Shown in pieces: positions 1 to 7,968 of a stretch of 64,000 nucleotides of DNA. A program made the position numbers and the translations under genes. Origin of the DNA: Hyphomicrobiales bacterium (GTDB taxonomy: Bacteria > Pseudomonadota > Alphaproteobacteria > Rhizobiales > Phreatobacteraceae); contig JAFKKV010000017.1 of the NCBI GenBank assembly GCA_017304475.1, positions 186,001 to 250,000 on the forward strand. Reading direction: 5' to 3'. The notes beneath the pieces were generated by a model that ran no database searches, was not told the DNA's origin, and saw only the letters and a program-made list of their open reading frames with translations. Position 1 is the first letter of the stretch. Every line of letters begins with the position of its first letter.

Positions 1-1
1 C

Positions 2-64
2 GGCGGCCCGCAAATGGGCGGCGGCGTGAAGAGCGCGGTGCACGAGGCCTTTACGCTGGGATGA
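2..64 (+). CDS. 3' end of an unidentified gene
   Basis: Twenty codons followed by TGA run into the window from the left. Third positions are mostly G or C, as in the real genes here, and an intrinsic terminator follows, so this looks like a true gene end. The visible C-terminus is Gly-rich and ends HEAFTLG. That is too little to assign a family, and no function is proposed. Confidence 0.45.
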   Translation, partial: GGPQMGGGVKSAVHEAFTLG

Positions 65-132
65 GGAGTTGTACGATAGCGCAATATTTCCTCATGCGTG
101 CATCAGTCTCATGCTGATGATCATTCGATCGC

Positions 133-166
133 CCCGCGATTCTCTTGCGATCGCGGGCCATTTTTG
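133..166 (+). terminator. Intrinsic terminator after the partial gene
   Basis: An 8-bp perfect stem (CCCGCGAT with ATCGCGGG, arms 133-140 and 150-157) is followed by CCATTTTTG. It lies 69 bases after the stop codon of the upstream partial gene and just before the RDD gene. Confidence 0.6.
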
Positions 167-183
167 TGTTGCTTGGGCTGCGC

Positions 184-954
184 ATGATAGAAATTCCCGC
201 TGAGCGTGCCGGCTTCTGGCGCCGAGCCGGCGCGTTCATGATCGATGGCCTGTTGATCGCGCTGCTGCTTCAGCTCGTCGCCGTCATTGCCTTTCCCCTG
301 ACCGATAGCCGCATCCGGGGTGCGCTCGGCATCTCCTATACCGGCTGCCAGCCGCTTCGCTCGCTGCCCGCCGGCATCGAGATATCACCGAACCTGCAGC
401 CCAATTTCGCCAGGGATTGCACCGCCAGCCTGTTCGGTCTGGTCACCGCGCGCTGGGTCACGGTTGGACGACAGACACGCAGTGGCAATGTCACGACCAC
501 CGTCTCCACCTCATTCGCCCTCGACGCACAGGGCAAGCCGACCAGGGGTTTCGACCTCAACCTGCTGGTCTTGCCACTGTTCCTCCTCCTGCGCTGGTGG
601 GGTGACCAGGGGCGGGGCAGTCCCGGCCGACGCTTCTTTGGAATGCAGTTGATCGCGAAAGCAGCGAACGGTCTTCAGCACCCGGCGCCGAAGGCCCTGG
701 CAAAGCGCTATGTTATTTTCGCCGCACCTGCCGTCATTGGCTCGGGGCTGTACGTGGCGCTCGTCAACTGGGGCGGCGGCACCGACGCCTTCTCCAATCC
801 GACGACCGACTATGCCCTCTTCGGGTTGGCCATCCTGACGACCCTCGCCTATGTCTGGCCGATCACCGCTATCGTCCGGCGACGCGACACCTTCTACGAC
901 AACGCGGCCGGCACAGCCGTCATGCGCGTCCCCGCCCCCGATGACATCGGCTGA
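184..954 (+). CDS. RDD family integral membrane protein
   Basis: A 256-residue protein of unknown function, presumably in the inner membrane. It shows the RDD signature: FWRRAGAFMIDG at residues 11-22 (paired Arg, then Asp21 in the first membrane helix) and the later GSPGRRFFGMQL segment near residue 160 typical of the family. About four hydrophobic segments are visible (residues 19-40, 125-142, 173-195 and 212-235), with a longer polar loop after the first. ATG 184 is preferred because it begins just before the conserved domain; an in-frame TTG at 145 would lie inside the upstream terminator. It stands alone on the plus strand. Some RDD proteins have been linked to ion transport, but nothing here shows that. 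Confidence 0.75.
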   Translation: MIEIPAERAGFWRRAGAFMIDGLLIALLLQLVAVIAFPLTDSRIRGALGISYTGCQPLRSLPAGIEISPNLQPNFARDCTASLFGLVTARWVTVGRQTRSGNVTTTVSTSFALDAQGKPTRGFDLNLLVLPLFLLLRWWGDQGRGSPGRRFFGMQLIAKAANGLQHPAPKALAKRYVIFAAPAVIGSGLYVALVNWGGGTDAFSNPTTDYALFGLAILTTLAYVWPITAIVRRRDTFYDNAAGTAVMRVPAPDDIG

Positions 955-988
955 TGGCGGCGCGCGGACAGCGCGCCGCCCTCGAGCC

Positions 989-1309
989 CTACTCCGCCGA
1001 AACCAGTTTCAACCCGGCAATGCCCACGACGATCAGGCCAATGCAGGCAAGGCGCGTCAATTGCGCGGATTCGCCGAGCAGCGCGATGCCCAGAATGACC
1101 GTGCCGACCGTGCCGACACCGGTCCAGATCGCATAAGCCGTACCGAGCGGCAGGGTCTTCAGCGCCAAGCCGAGCAGGCCCAGGCTGACGACCATGCTGG
1201 CGACGGTCAGCACCGTGGGAACGGGCCGCGTGAACCCATCGGTATATTTCAGGCCGATCGCCCAGCCGATTTCGAACAGGCCGGCGAGAAACAGATAGAC
1301 CCAGGCCAT
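989..1309 (-). CDS. sugE: Small multidrug resistance family guanidinium exporter (SugE/Gdx)
   Basis: A 106-residue, four-helix SMR protein of the usual family length. The essential glutamate is in place (Glu13 in [11 protein letters not shown]) and the motif WTGVGTVG follows in the third helix, as in the SugE/Gdx branch. SMR proteins act as dual-topology dimers exchanging substrate for protons; Gdx members export guanidinium ion rather than broad drugs. The leader carries what looks like a guanidine-II riboswitch, which independently supports the Gdx assignment. The start is ATG 1309 with a GGAGG ribosome site 6 bases upstream. The gene is downstream of proS on the same strand but has its own leader, so separate control is likely. 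Confidence 0.88.
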   Translation of the reverse strand: MAWVYLFLAGLFEIGWAIGLKYTDGFTRPVPTVLTVASMVVSLGLLGLALKTLPLGTAYAIWTGVGTVGTVILGIALLGESAQLTRLACIGLIVVGIAGLKLVSAE

Positions 1310-1327
1310 GACAGAACCTCCGTCAAC

Positions 1328-1384
1328 GGCAGGGTCGTCCCCACCTCACATTTTGGAAAGAGCGGCGAGGTCGTCCACGCCGCT
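1328..1384 (-). promoter_or_regulatory. Guanidine-II (mini-ykkC) riboswitch in the sugE leader
   Basis: Read on the minus strand, the leader contains two hairpins, each capped by the loop ACGA. The distal one (1361-1384) pairs AGCGGCG with CGCCGCT, then GG-ACGA-CC. The proximal one (1328-1345) pairs GGTGGGG with CCCTGCC around ACGA, allowing two G-U pairs. They are separated by 15 bases, and the GGAGG ribosome site follows 7 bases after the second. Twin hairpins with ACGR loops next to an SMR gene are the hallmark of the mini-ykkC class, which binds guanidinium and releases the ribosome site. A covariance search against the Rfam mini-ykkC model would settle it. Confidence 0.85.
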
Positions 1385-1394
1385 GTCCTGGCAA

Positions 1395-1413
1395 GGCCTG
1401 TCCTGGACAGGCC
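1395..1413 (-). other. 19-base perfect palindrome between proS and sugE
   Basis: GGCCTGTCC-A-GGACAGGCC forms a strong hairpin 48 bases after the proS stop and just before the riboswitch. It has no T-run. It may be a processing or weak termination signal for proS, or part of the sugE leader; the sequence does not decide. Confidence 0.35.
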
Positions 1414-1461
1414 CTGCTCAGATAGGGTGCCGCCGGCCCCGTTCAACCGGCCTGGCCGCGA

Positions 1462-2790
1462 TCAGGCCGCGCCGGTGACGCGCGCGACGAAATCGGCCGG
1501 GCTGAGCAATTCACGCTCGCCGGTATTGCGCATCTTCATCTCCACCTTGCCTTCGGCGAGGCTGCGCGGCCCGATCATCACCTGGCAGGGAGTGCCGATC
1601 AGGTCGGCGGTGGCGAATTTCGCGCCGGGCCGGTCGTCGCGGTCGTCGTAAAGCACCTCGACGCCCTTGGCGGTCAGCGTGCGATAGAGCTCGGCGCAGG
1701 CCGCGTCGCAGGCACTGTCACCCTGCTTGAGGTTCAACAGCGCGACGTCGAAAGGCGCCACCGCCGCCGGCCAGCGGATGCCGGCCTCGTCATGGCTCGC
1801 CTCGATGATGGCCGCGACCACGCGCGACGGACCAATGCCGTAGGAGCCGCCATGGACCGGCACCGGCTTGCCGTCGGGGCCCTGGACATGGGCGCTCATC
1901 GGCTCGGAATATTTGGTGCCGAAATAGAAGATGTGGCCGACTTCGATGCCGCGCGCCGACACCCGGCTCGCCTCGGGAATGGCGTCATAAGCCGCCTGGT
2001 CGTGCATTTCCGAGGTCGCCGCGTAAAGCGAGGTCCATTTGGCCACCGTCGCCTTCAGGCCGTCGGTATCGTCGAAATCGGTGTCGGCGCCCGGCACCGG
2101 GAAGTCCAGGTAGTCGCGGTGGCAGAACACTTCCGATTCGCCGGTATCGGCCAGGATGATGAATTCATGGCTGAGGTCGCCGCCGATCGGGCCGGTATCG
2201 GCGCGCATCGGGATCGCCTTCAGGCCGAGCCGCTCGAAGGTGCGCAGATAGGCGACGAACATCTTGTTGTAGGAATGCACCGCGCTCGCCTGATCCAGAT
2301 CGAAGGAATAGGCGTCCTTCATCAAGAATTCGCGCGAGCGCATCACGCCGAAGCGCGGCCGCACCTCGTCCCGGAATTTCCACTGGATGTGGTAGAGATT
2401 GAGCGGCAGGTCCTTGTAGGACTTCACATAGGCCCGGACGATCTCGGTGACCATTTCCTCATTGGTCGGACCAAACAGCATTTCGCGGTCCTGCCGATCC
2501 CGGATCCGCAGCATTTCCTTGCCATAGGCGTCGTAGCGGCCGCTCTCGCGCCACAGATCGGCCGACTGGATGGTCGGCATCAGCAATTCGATCGCGCCGG
2601 CACGGTTCTGCTCCTCGCGCACGATCCGGCTGACCTTCTGCAGCACCCGCAGCCCAAGCGGCAGCCAGGCATAGATGCCGGCGCTCTCCTGGCGCACCAT
2701 GCCCGCGCGCAGCATCAGGCGGTGCGAGACGATTTCCGCTTCCTTCGGCGTCTCGCGCAGGATCGGCAGGAAATAGCGGGACAGGCGCAT
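1462..2790 (-). CDS. proS: Prolyl-tRNA synthetase (short alphaproteobacterial form)
   Basis: A 442-residue cytoplasmic class II aminoacyl-tRNA synthetase charging tRNA-Pro. The start [19 protein letters not shown] at 2790 is the family's normal N-terminus, with AGAGG upstream; the frame stays open 61 codons further but that extension is unlike the family. Class II landmarks are visible: the motif 2 region ([18 protein letters not shown]) and the motif 3 region ([14 protein letters not shown]), then a C-terminal anticodon-binding domain. The large editing insertion of the E. coli enzyme is missing, which is normal for the alphaproteobacterial type. In many Rhizobiales proS follows the nuo-birA-rnj-mce-DUF1467 block, as here, although an RNA gene and two terminators intervene. 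Confidence 0.95.
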   Translation of the reverse strand: MRLSRYFLPILRETPKEAEIVSHRLMLRAGMVRQESAGIYAWLPLGLRVLQKVSRIVREEQNRAGAIELLMPTIQSADLWRESGRYDAYGKEMLRIRDRQDREMLFGPTNEEMVTEIVRAYVKSYKDLPLNLYHIQWKFRDEVRPRFGVMRSREFLMKDAYSFDLDQASAVHSYNKMFVAYLRTFERLGLKAIPMRADTGPIGGDLSHEFIILADTGESEVFCHRDYLDFPVPGADTDFDDTDGLKATVAKWTSLYAATSEMHDQAAYDAIPEASRVSARGIEVGHIFYFGTKYSEPMSAHVQGPDGKPVPVHGGSYGIGPSRVVAAIIEASHDEAGIRWPAAVAPFDVALLNLKQGDSACDAACAELYRTLTAKGVEVLYDDRDDRPGAKFATADLIGTPCQVMIGPRSLAEGKVEMKMRNTGERELLSPADFVARVTGAA

Positions 2791-2971
2791 CGAAGACCTC
2801 TGAAGCACTCGCAAGACAAACGGCGTCCAAGATGACGCCGACGACCGGATAGGACATGACGCGGCCTGACGACCGCAGTGCGGGAGCGGGACTTGACCTG
2901 CTTTTGGCCAGTTTCGCAAGGGCGAAGCCGGCAATCCAGGGCCGACCATCCAACGCGCGATCACGGCGTAC

Positions 2972-3003
2972 AAAAAAGAAAAGGCGGGATCATTGATCCC
3001 GCC
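2972..3003 (-). terminator. Intrinsic terminator of the 3.0-3.2 kb RNA
   Basis: On the minus strand a 9-bp perfect GC-rich stem (GGCGGGATC with GATCCCGCC, loop 2992-2994) is followed by TTTTCTTTTTTG. This is a textbook intrinsic terminator pointing toward proS, and no open reading frame precedes it, so it probably ends the structured RNA just upstream. Confidence 0.85.
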
Positions 3004-3029
3004 CGTTCCAGGTTATGCATGAGAGTTTC

Positions 3030-3201
3030 TTGGTCGTCGCGGATGATCGCGCCGAAAGTCTCTTTCCTTGATTAACCCATGACGGACGTCCCGGTGGACG
3101 TCGCACCTTAGGGGGTCTTCCTCCCAAGACCTGAGCCACGAGACCTTCCCTCTTGTCGAAGGGGCCTCTTTCTTTGCAGCCAGGGGACGCTAGACGACCA
3201 A
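3030..3201 (-). ncRNA. Structured small RNA, possibly 6S RNA (family uncertain)
   Basis: About 172 bases between two intrinsic terminators contain no credible reading frame but fold on themselves. The ends pair: TTGGTCGTC (3201-3193) with GACGACCAA (3038-3030), continued by GCG with CGC. An inner helix pairs GCTG(c)AAAG (3180-3172) with CTTTCGGC (3058-3051). A central hairpin, GGTCTT-GGGAGG-AAGACC, sits at 3131-3114, and a further hairpin GACGTCC/GGACGTC lies at about 3083-3100. Closed ends, a long open middle and 170-base length resemble bacterial 6S RNA, which binds sigma70 RNA polymerase, but I cannot confirm the family. The exact ends are inferred from pairing. Confidence 0.55.
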
Positions 3202-3236
3202 AATTCGTTTGTCATCAACTTGTGCAGGTGGTGGCG

Positions 3237-3260
3237 AAAAAAAGTGCACCAGAATGCACT
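3237..3260 (-). terminator. Intrinsic terminator of the nuo-to-DUF1467 operon
   Basis: Minus-strand stem AGTGCA/TGCACT with loop TTCTGG is followed directly by seven T. It starts 17 bases beyond the stop of the DUF1467 gene, the last gene of the long nuo operon, and would separate that operon from the small RNA gene. Confidence 0.7.
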
Positions 3261-3276
3261 CGGAAGAATACGTATC

Positions 3277-3549
3277 TCAGCCTGCGGGAGGCCGCGGCAG
3301 GAGAGGAATGTTCTCCAAGGTCAGAAAGCCGCCGACATAATTGGCGTAGAACAGGCTGAACAGCACCGACGCGACCACGGTCGTCCAGATGACGTTGCGC
3401 AGCATATGCGGATGCCCCGGCGCGCCGCGCTCGGTGCCCGGCACCACCCGCCCCTCCTCGATCTGCGAGCGGACGCCGAACGGCAGGATGACGAACAGCG
3501 TCGTCCACCAGATGATGAAATAGATCGCTATGCTGCTGATGAGGCTCAT
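3277..3549 (-). CDS. DUF1467 family membrane protein
   Basis: A 90-residue protein with two membrane helices (about residues 5-25 and 53-75) joined by a loop with an acidic and basic stretch (RSQIEEGRVVPGTERGAPG). The N-terminal IAIYFIIWWTTLFVILPFGVR pattern is characteristic of DUF1467, an alphaproteobacterial family of unknown function regularly found between mce and proS. Its ATG overlaps the mce stop codon by four bases (ATGA), so translation is coupled. It is the last gene of the operon; an intrinsic terminator follows. Confidence 0.85.
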   Translation of the reverse strand: MSLISSIAIYFIIWWTTLFVILPFGVRSQIEEGRVVPGTERGAPGHPHMLRNVIWTTVVASVLFSLFYANYVGGFLTLENIPLLPRPPAG

Positions 3550-3950
3550 GCCTGTTCGAGCTCCACGAGAGTGCCGCAGAAATCCTTGGGGTGCAGGAAG
3601 AGCACCGGCTTGCCATGGGCGCCGATCTTCGGCTCGCCATCGCCCAGCACCCGCGCGCCCTTGGCTTTCAACTGATCGCGCGCCGCGATGATGTCCTCCA
3701 CCTCATAGCAGAGGTGATGAATGCCGCCATCGGGGTTCTTGTCGAGAAACCTGGCGATCGGGCTTTCGGGCCCGAGCGGTTCCAGGAGCTCGATCTTGGT
3801 GTTGGGCAGCTCGATGAAGACGACGGTGACGCCATGCGCGGCCTCGACGACCGGCGCCGTCACCCTGGCGCCCAGCGTGTCGCGATAGACCGCGCTCGCC
3901 TTGGCAATGTCGCGCACCGCGATGGCGACATGGTTCAAACGCCCGATCAT
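3546..3950 (-). CDS. mce: Methylmalonyl-CoA epimerase
   Basis: A 134-residue glyoxalase/bleomycin-resistance fold (VOC) enzyme of normal family length. It interconverts the (R) and (S) forms of methylmalonyl-CoA, linking propionyl-CoA carboxylase to methylmalonyl-CoA mutase. Visible landmarks are LNHVAIAVRDIAKA at residues 5-18 (first metal-binding His7), FIELPNTKIELLEPLG in the middle, GGIHHLCYEVEDI (second metal-binding His) and the final GTLVELEQ (metal-binding Glu). It lies about 100 bases downstream of rnj and overlaps the DUF1467 gene. The propionyl-CoA carboxylase beta gene lies elsewhere in this window (39.5 kb). Confidence 0.93.
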   Translation of the reverse strand: MIGRLNHVAIAVRDIAKASAVYRDTLGARVTAPVVEAAHGVTVVFIELPNTKIELLEPLGPESPIARFLDKNPDGGIHHLCYEVEDIIAARDQLKAKGARVLGDGEPKIGAHGKPVLFLHPKDFCGTLVELEQA

Positions 3951-4050
3951 GCGGATCTCCGCTCAAGCAGTTTCGGTTCATGAGGCCGCCCACGGCGTCC
4001 CGCCGTGAGCCCATGCCCGCGCCATCAGGCCAGTCCCGTGGCGGATGCGC

Positions 4051-5739
4051 TTATACCGTGATGACCAGCACGTGGCACATCGGCTTTTTGCCCCATCGGC
4101 CGTTCAGCGTACCCCGGATGGTCTTGGTGACGCTTTCGCGGACCGCTTCCGGGTCGCGCCGGCGCGCCTTGGGCAGCGTCTCGATGCAATCCAGTACGGC
4201 TTCGCCGACCAGATCGCCCAGATCCTCGCCAAGCGCGTCGACTTCCGGGATACCGGCCATATCCAGTTCGATATCGCCGACCAGATGGCCGCGCTCGTCC
4301 ATGGCGAAGGCGACCGACACGATGCCGGCAAAGGCGAGTTTGCGGCGCTCGGGCACCACCCGTGCCGCCTCTTCCACCAACAGCATGCCGTCCTTGAACA
4401 GCCGCGCCGCGGGCAGCGCATCGACCACGTCGGGCACGCCGGGCGCCAGGCGAATGACGTCGCCATCGGAAGCCAGCATGACCTCCTTGACGCCCATGCG
4501 CTTGGCGAGCGCGGCATGTTCGGCCAGGTGCAGCGGTTCGCCGTGAACGGGAATGGCGATCGCCGGGCGGACCCAGCGATACATCTGCTCGAGCTCGCCG
4601 CGGCGCGGATGGCCGGAGACATGCACCAGGCCGTCACGGTCGGTGATGATCTTGATGCCCTGCTTGACCAGCCCGTTGACGATGGCGCCGACCGCCTTCT
4701 CGTTGCCGGGAATGGTACGCGAGGAGAAGATCACGGTATCGCCGGGGGTCAGCGTCACCTCGGGATGATCGTCATTGGCGACGCGGGCAAGCGCTGCGCG
4801 CGGCTCGCCCTGGCTGCCGGTGAGAATGGCGACCACCTTGTCGCGCGGCAGGTAGCCATAGGATTCGGCGCCGACAAAAGGCGGCAGGCCGTCCAGCATG
4901 CCCTGCTCGCGGGCGATATTGACCACCCGGTCCATGGCGCGGCCGACCAGCACGACCTGGCGATCGCAGGCGAGCGCCGCCTCGGCCACCGAGCGGATGC
5001 GCGCCACATTGGACGCGAAAGTGGTGACCGCCACCCTGCCCTTGGCCTTGCCGATGATCTTGGCGAGCTCGACCGCCACTTCGGTTTCCGACGGCGACTG
5101 GCCTTCGCGAATGGCATTGGTCGAATCGCCGATCAGCGCCAGCACGCCTTCGTCGCCGATCGCGGTGAAGCGGGCCTCGTCGGTCTTGTCGCCGAGCACC
5201 GGATTGGTGTCGATCTTCCAGTCGCCGGTATGGATGACGGTGCCGAGCGGCGTGCGGATGGCGAGCGAGGTCGATTCGGGAATCGAATGCGCCACCGCGA
5301 TCATCTCGACCTCGAAGGGATCGAGCCGGATGCGCTCGCCCGGCCGCACGACATGCACTGGGATCTTCGGCGCGCCGCTGTCGCCGTAACGCTTGGCCTC
5401 GAGCATGGCCGCCGCAAAAGGCGTCGCATAGATCGGGCATTGCAGCCGCGGCCAGAGATCGGCCACTGCGCCGATATGGTCCTCGTGGGCGTGGGTGATG
5501 ATCAGCGCCTTGAGCCGCTTGCGCTCCTCTTCGATGAAGCGCGGGTCCGGCATGATCAGGTCGATGCCGGGCAATTCCGGACCGGCAAAGGCGACGCCGC
5601 AATCGACCGCCAGCCAGTCCTTCTTGGCCGGCGAGCCATAACCGTAAAGCGACAGGTTCATGCCGATCTCGCCGACGCCGCCGAGCGGGGCGAAGACCAG
5701 TTCCGGGTTGTTGCCGTGCGCGCGAGGCTTGCTGGCCAT
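4051..5739 (-). CDS. rnj: Ribonuclease J
   Basis: A 562-residue metallo-beta-lactamase / beta-CASP ribonuclease with both endonuclease and 5'-exonuclease activity in the family, used for RNA turnover and rRNA maturation. The zinc motif His83-x-His85-x-Asp87-His88 (HAHEDHIGA) is intact, with further metal ligands in HTGDWKID and in the HVSGHPRRGEL and PVHGEP segments of the beta-CASP region. Length is typical. Its ATG lies one base after the birA stop, so the two are probably translated together. Alphaproteobacteria commonly have RNase J alongside RNase E, and this place after nuoN-birA is its usual one. Confidence 0.95.
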   Translation of the reverse strand: MASKPRAHGNNPELVFAPLGGVGEIGMNLSLYGYGSPAKKDWLAVDCGVAFAGPELPGIDLIMPDPRFIEEERKRLKALIITHAHEDHIGAVADLWPRLQCPIYATPFAAAMLEAKRYGDSGAPKIPVHVVRPGERIRLDPFEVEMIAVAHSIPESTSLAIRTPLGTVIHTGDWKIDTNPVLGDKTDEARFTAIGDEGVLALIGDSTNAIREGQSPSETEVAVELAKIIGKAKGRVAVTTFASNVARIRSVAEAALACDRQVVLVGRAMDRVVNIAREQGMLDGLPPFVGAESYGYLPRDKVVAILTGSQGEPRAALARVANDDHPEVTLTPGDTVIFSSRTIPGNEKAVGAIVNGLVKQGIKIITDRDGLVHVSGHPRRGELEQMYRWVRPAIAIPVHGEPLHLAEHAALAKRMGVKEVMLASDGDVIRLAPGVPDVVDALPAARLFKDGMLLVEEAARVVPERRKLAFAGIVSVAFAMDERGHLVGDIELDMAGIPEVDALGEDLGDLVGEAVLDCIETLPKARRRDPEAVRESVTKTIRGTLNGRWGKKPMCHVLVITV

Positions 5740-5740
5740 A

Positions 5741-6514
5741 TCAGTGCACCGTCTTTTCCGGTGCCATCAGCACCTCTCCGGCGGTGATGAACTGACGGCC
5801 ATCCGGCGTGTCGAGAATCAGCCGGCCATGGGCGTCGAGCCCTGCGAAAATGCCTTCGGCGCGTTTGCCGTCGGCGTGAACGAAAAGCGGCCCGCCGAGG
5901 CCCGCCGCGCGCGCCAGCCAGCCGGCCCGGATCTGGGCGAAACGCTCGCCGCGATTCCACAAGGCAAGGGCCCGGACCATGGAGGCGCTGAGCGCCTCGA
6001 ACAGCTGGTCACGGCTGAAATCAAAGCCCTTCGCGGCAAACGAGGTGGTCGGATAGGGCGTGTCGCCGGGGTGATGGGCGATGTTGACGCCGATGCCGAT
6101 GGCCACATGGGTGGTGCTGGCCCGGGTCGTCGCCTCGATCAGAATGCCGGCGACCTTGGCGCCGTCGAGCAGGCCGTCATTCGGCCATTTCAGCCGGAAG
6201 CGCTCGGCGACATCGGGCGCAAGCGTCAGCAGCGCGTCGTCGAGCGCCAAGGCCGCGACGAAGCAGAGCTCGGCGACATGGACGACCGGCGCCGGATCGA
6301 CCAGCAGCAGGCTGGCGAACAGATTGCCCTCCTGCGAGGTCCAGCTGCGCCCGCGCCGGCCCCGGCCGGCGGTCTGCCGGTCGGTCACGAACCAGGTCGG
6401 ATGCACCTCTCCCCCGGCCGCGCGCTCCAGCGCGACCGCATTGGTCGAGCCGGTCTCGTCGAAAGTGGCAAGACGGAAGCCTGCCGCCGCGGCTGCTTGG
6501 GAGAGCTTCGCCAC
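5741..6514 (-). CDS. birA: Biotin--[acetyl-CoA carboxylase] ligase
   Basis: A 257-residue biotin protein ligase that adenylates biotin and transfers it to the lysine of biotin carrier domains. It shows ETGSTNAVALE near residues 20-30, the biotinyl-AMP loop GRGRRGRSW, and KWPNDGLLDGAKVAGILIE with the catalytic lysine. There is no N-terminal DNA-binding domain, so it is a pure ligase and not the E. coli-type repressor. A small SH3-like C-terminal domain follows. It starts 4 bases after the nuoN stop. Its likely substrates include AccB (33.2 kb) and the propionyl-CoA carboxylase alpha chain, which is not in the window. Confidence 0.93.
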   Translation of the reverse strand: MAKLSQAAAAAGFRLATFDETGSTNAVALERAAGGEVHPTWFVTDRQTAGRGRRGRSWTSQEGNLFASLLLVDPAPVVHVAELCFVAALALDDALLTLAPDVAERFRLKWPNDGLLDGAKVAGILIEATTRASTTHVAIGIGVNIAHHPGDTPYPTTSFAAKGFDFSRDQLFEALSASMVRALALWNRGERFAQIRAGWLARAAGLGGPLFVHADGKRAEGIFAGLDAHGRLILDTPDGRQFITAGEVLMAPEKTVH

Positions 6515-6518
6515 CGGA

Positions 6519-7955
6519 TCAGAACAACGATCGTGCGGCAGCGCCCGCGGCCGCGACCAGCGGTGCCGGATAGACCACGAAGAGCACGACGAACAAGGCG
6601 GACACCGCCAGCACCGCCTTGATCTCGGCCGGCATCGGCTCGAAGGCGGCGGCCGGCTCGTCGAAATACATCAGCTTGATGATCCGGAGGTAGTAGTAGC
6701 AGCCCACCACGCTCGCCAGCACGCCGATCACCGCCAGCACATAGAGCTTGGCCTCGATCGCCGCGGCGAAGACGTAAAACTTGGCGAAGAAACCGGCGAG
6801 CGGCGGAATGCCAGCCAGCGAGAACAGCAGCGCCGCCAGCGCCGCCGCCATGAACGGACTGGTGCGCGACAGGCCGGCGAGGTCGTCGATCGTCTCGATC
6901 GCGCCTTCCTTGCGGCGCATCGCGATGATGCAGGCAAACGTGCCCAGCGTCATGATCATATAGACCGCGATATAGATGGCGACGCCCTGCACGCCGTTCG
7001 CCGTGCCGGCGGCCAGCCCCACCAGCGCGAAGCCCATATGGCCGATCGACGAATAGGCCATCAGCCGCTTGATGTTGGACTGGCCGATGGCGGCGAACGA
7101 GCCGAGCACCATGGAGGCGATCGAAACGAACACCACGATCTGCTGCCATTGCGGCGCGGCTGTCGGGAAGCCGTCGACCATGGCCCGCACGAACAGCGCC
7201 ATGGCGGCCACCTTCGGGCCGGCGGCGAAGAAGGCGGTCACCGGCGTCGGCGCACCTTCATAGACGTCGGGCGTCCACATATGGAACGGCACGGCCGAGA
7301 TCTTGAAGGCGAGGCCGGCCATCAGGAAGACCAGGCCGAAGATCAGGCCGAGGCCGATCGTGCCACCCTTGATCGCCTGGGCGATGCCCGGCAGCGACAC
7401 CGTGCCGGTGAAGCCGTAGATCAGCGAGCAGCCATAGAGCAGCATGCCCGACGACAGGGCGCCGAGGACGAAATATTTCAGGCCGGCCTCGGTGGAACGC
7501 TCGTTGTCGCGATGGAACGAGGCGATGACATAGAGCGCCAGCGACATGAGCTCGAGGCCCATATAGAGGGCGATCAGGTCATTGGCCGAGATCATGATGC
7601 CCATGCCGGTGGCCGAGAGCAGCACCAGCACCGGGAATTCGAAGCGATCGATGCCCTCGCGGCGGAAATGATCCCAGGACAGCAGAAGCGCGGCCGCCGC
7701 ACCGGCAAAGGCCAGCACCTTCATGAATTTGGCGAAGCCGTCGAGAATGAAGGAGCCGCCGAAGGTCAGGCGCGGCGCGCCGCCGATGGTGCAGGTGGCG
7801 ATCGCCGCCACCACCAGCAGCAGGATCGCCGCGATGGTGACCGAGCCGGCGGATTTCTCGCCGGTGAAGACGCCGAACATGAGGAGCGCCATGGCGCCGA
7901 CCGCCAGGATCAGCTCGGGCAGGACCGGGACGAGGTCGAGAAGCGGAGCGTTCAT
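6519..7955 (-). CDS. nuoN: NADH-quinone oxidoreductase subunit N
   Basis: A 478-residue polytopic protein with about 14 membrane helices, one of the three antiporter-like proton-pumping subunits of complex I. The conserved helix-7/8 region is recognisable ([15 protein letters not shown] with the buried glutamate, and later [21 protein letters not shown] with the lysine). It follows nuoM by 13 bases and is the last complex I gene of the operon; birA begins 4 bases beyond it. Start and length are as usual for alphaproteobacteria. Confidence 0.97.
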   Translation of the reverse strand: MNAPLLDLVPVLPELILAVGAMALLMFGVFTGEKSAGSVTIAAILLLVVAAIATCTIGGAPRLTFGGSFILDGFAKFMKVLAFAGAAAALLLSWDHFRREGIDRFEFPVLVLLSATGMGIMISANDLIALYMGLELMSLALYVIASFHRDNERSTEAGLKYFVLGALSSGMLLYGCSLIYGFTGTVSLPGIAQAIKGGTIGLGLIFGLVFLMAGLAFKISAVPFHMWTPDVYEGAPTPVTAFFAAGPKVAAMALFVRAMVDGFPTAAPQWQQIVVFVSIASMVLGSFAAIGQSNIKRLMAYSSIGHMGFALVGLAAGTANGVQGVAIYIAVYMIMTLGTFACIIAMRRKEGAIETIDDLAGLSRTSPFMAAALAALLFSLAGIPPLAGFFAKFYVFAAAIEAKLYVLAVIGVLASVVGCYYYLRIIKLMYFDEPAAAFEPMPAEIKAVLAVSALFVVLFVVYPAPLVAAAGAAARSLF

Positions 7956-7968
7956 GGATCCCGTCCGA

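Noticed and set aside
2791-2973. N-terminal 61-codon extension of proS
   Set aside because: The extension is not like the family, has no ribosome site, and the standard start [19 protein letters not shown] has one.
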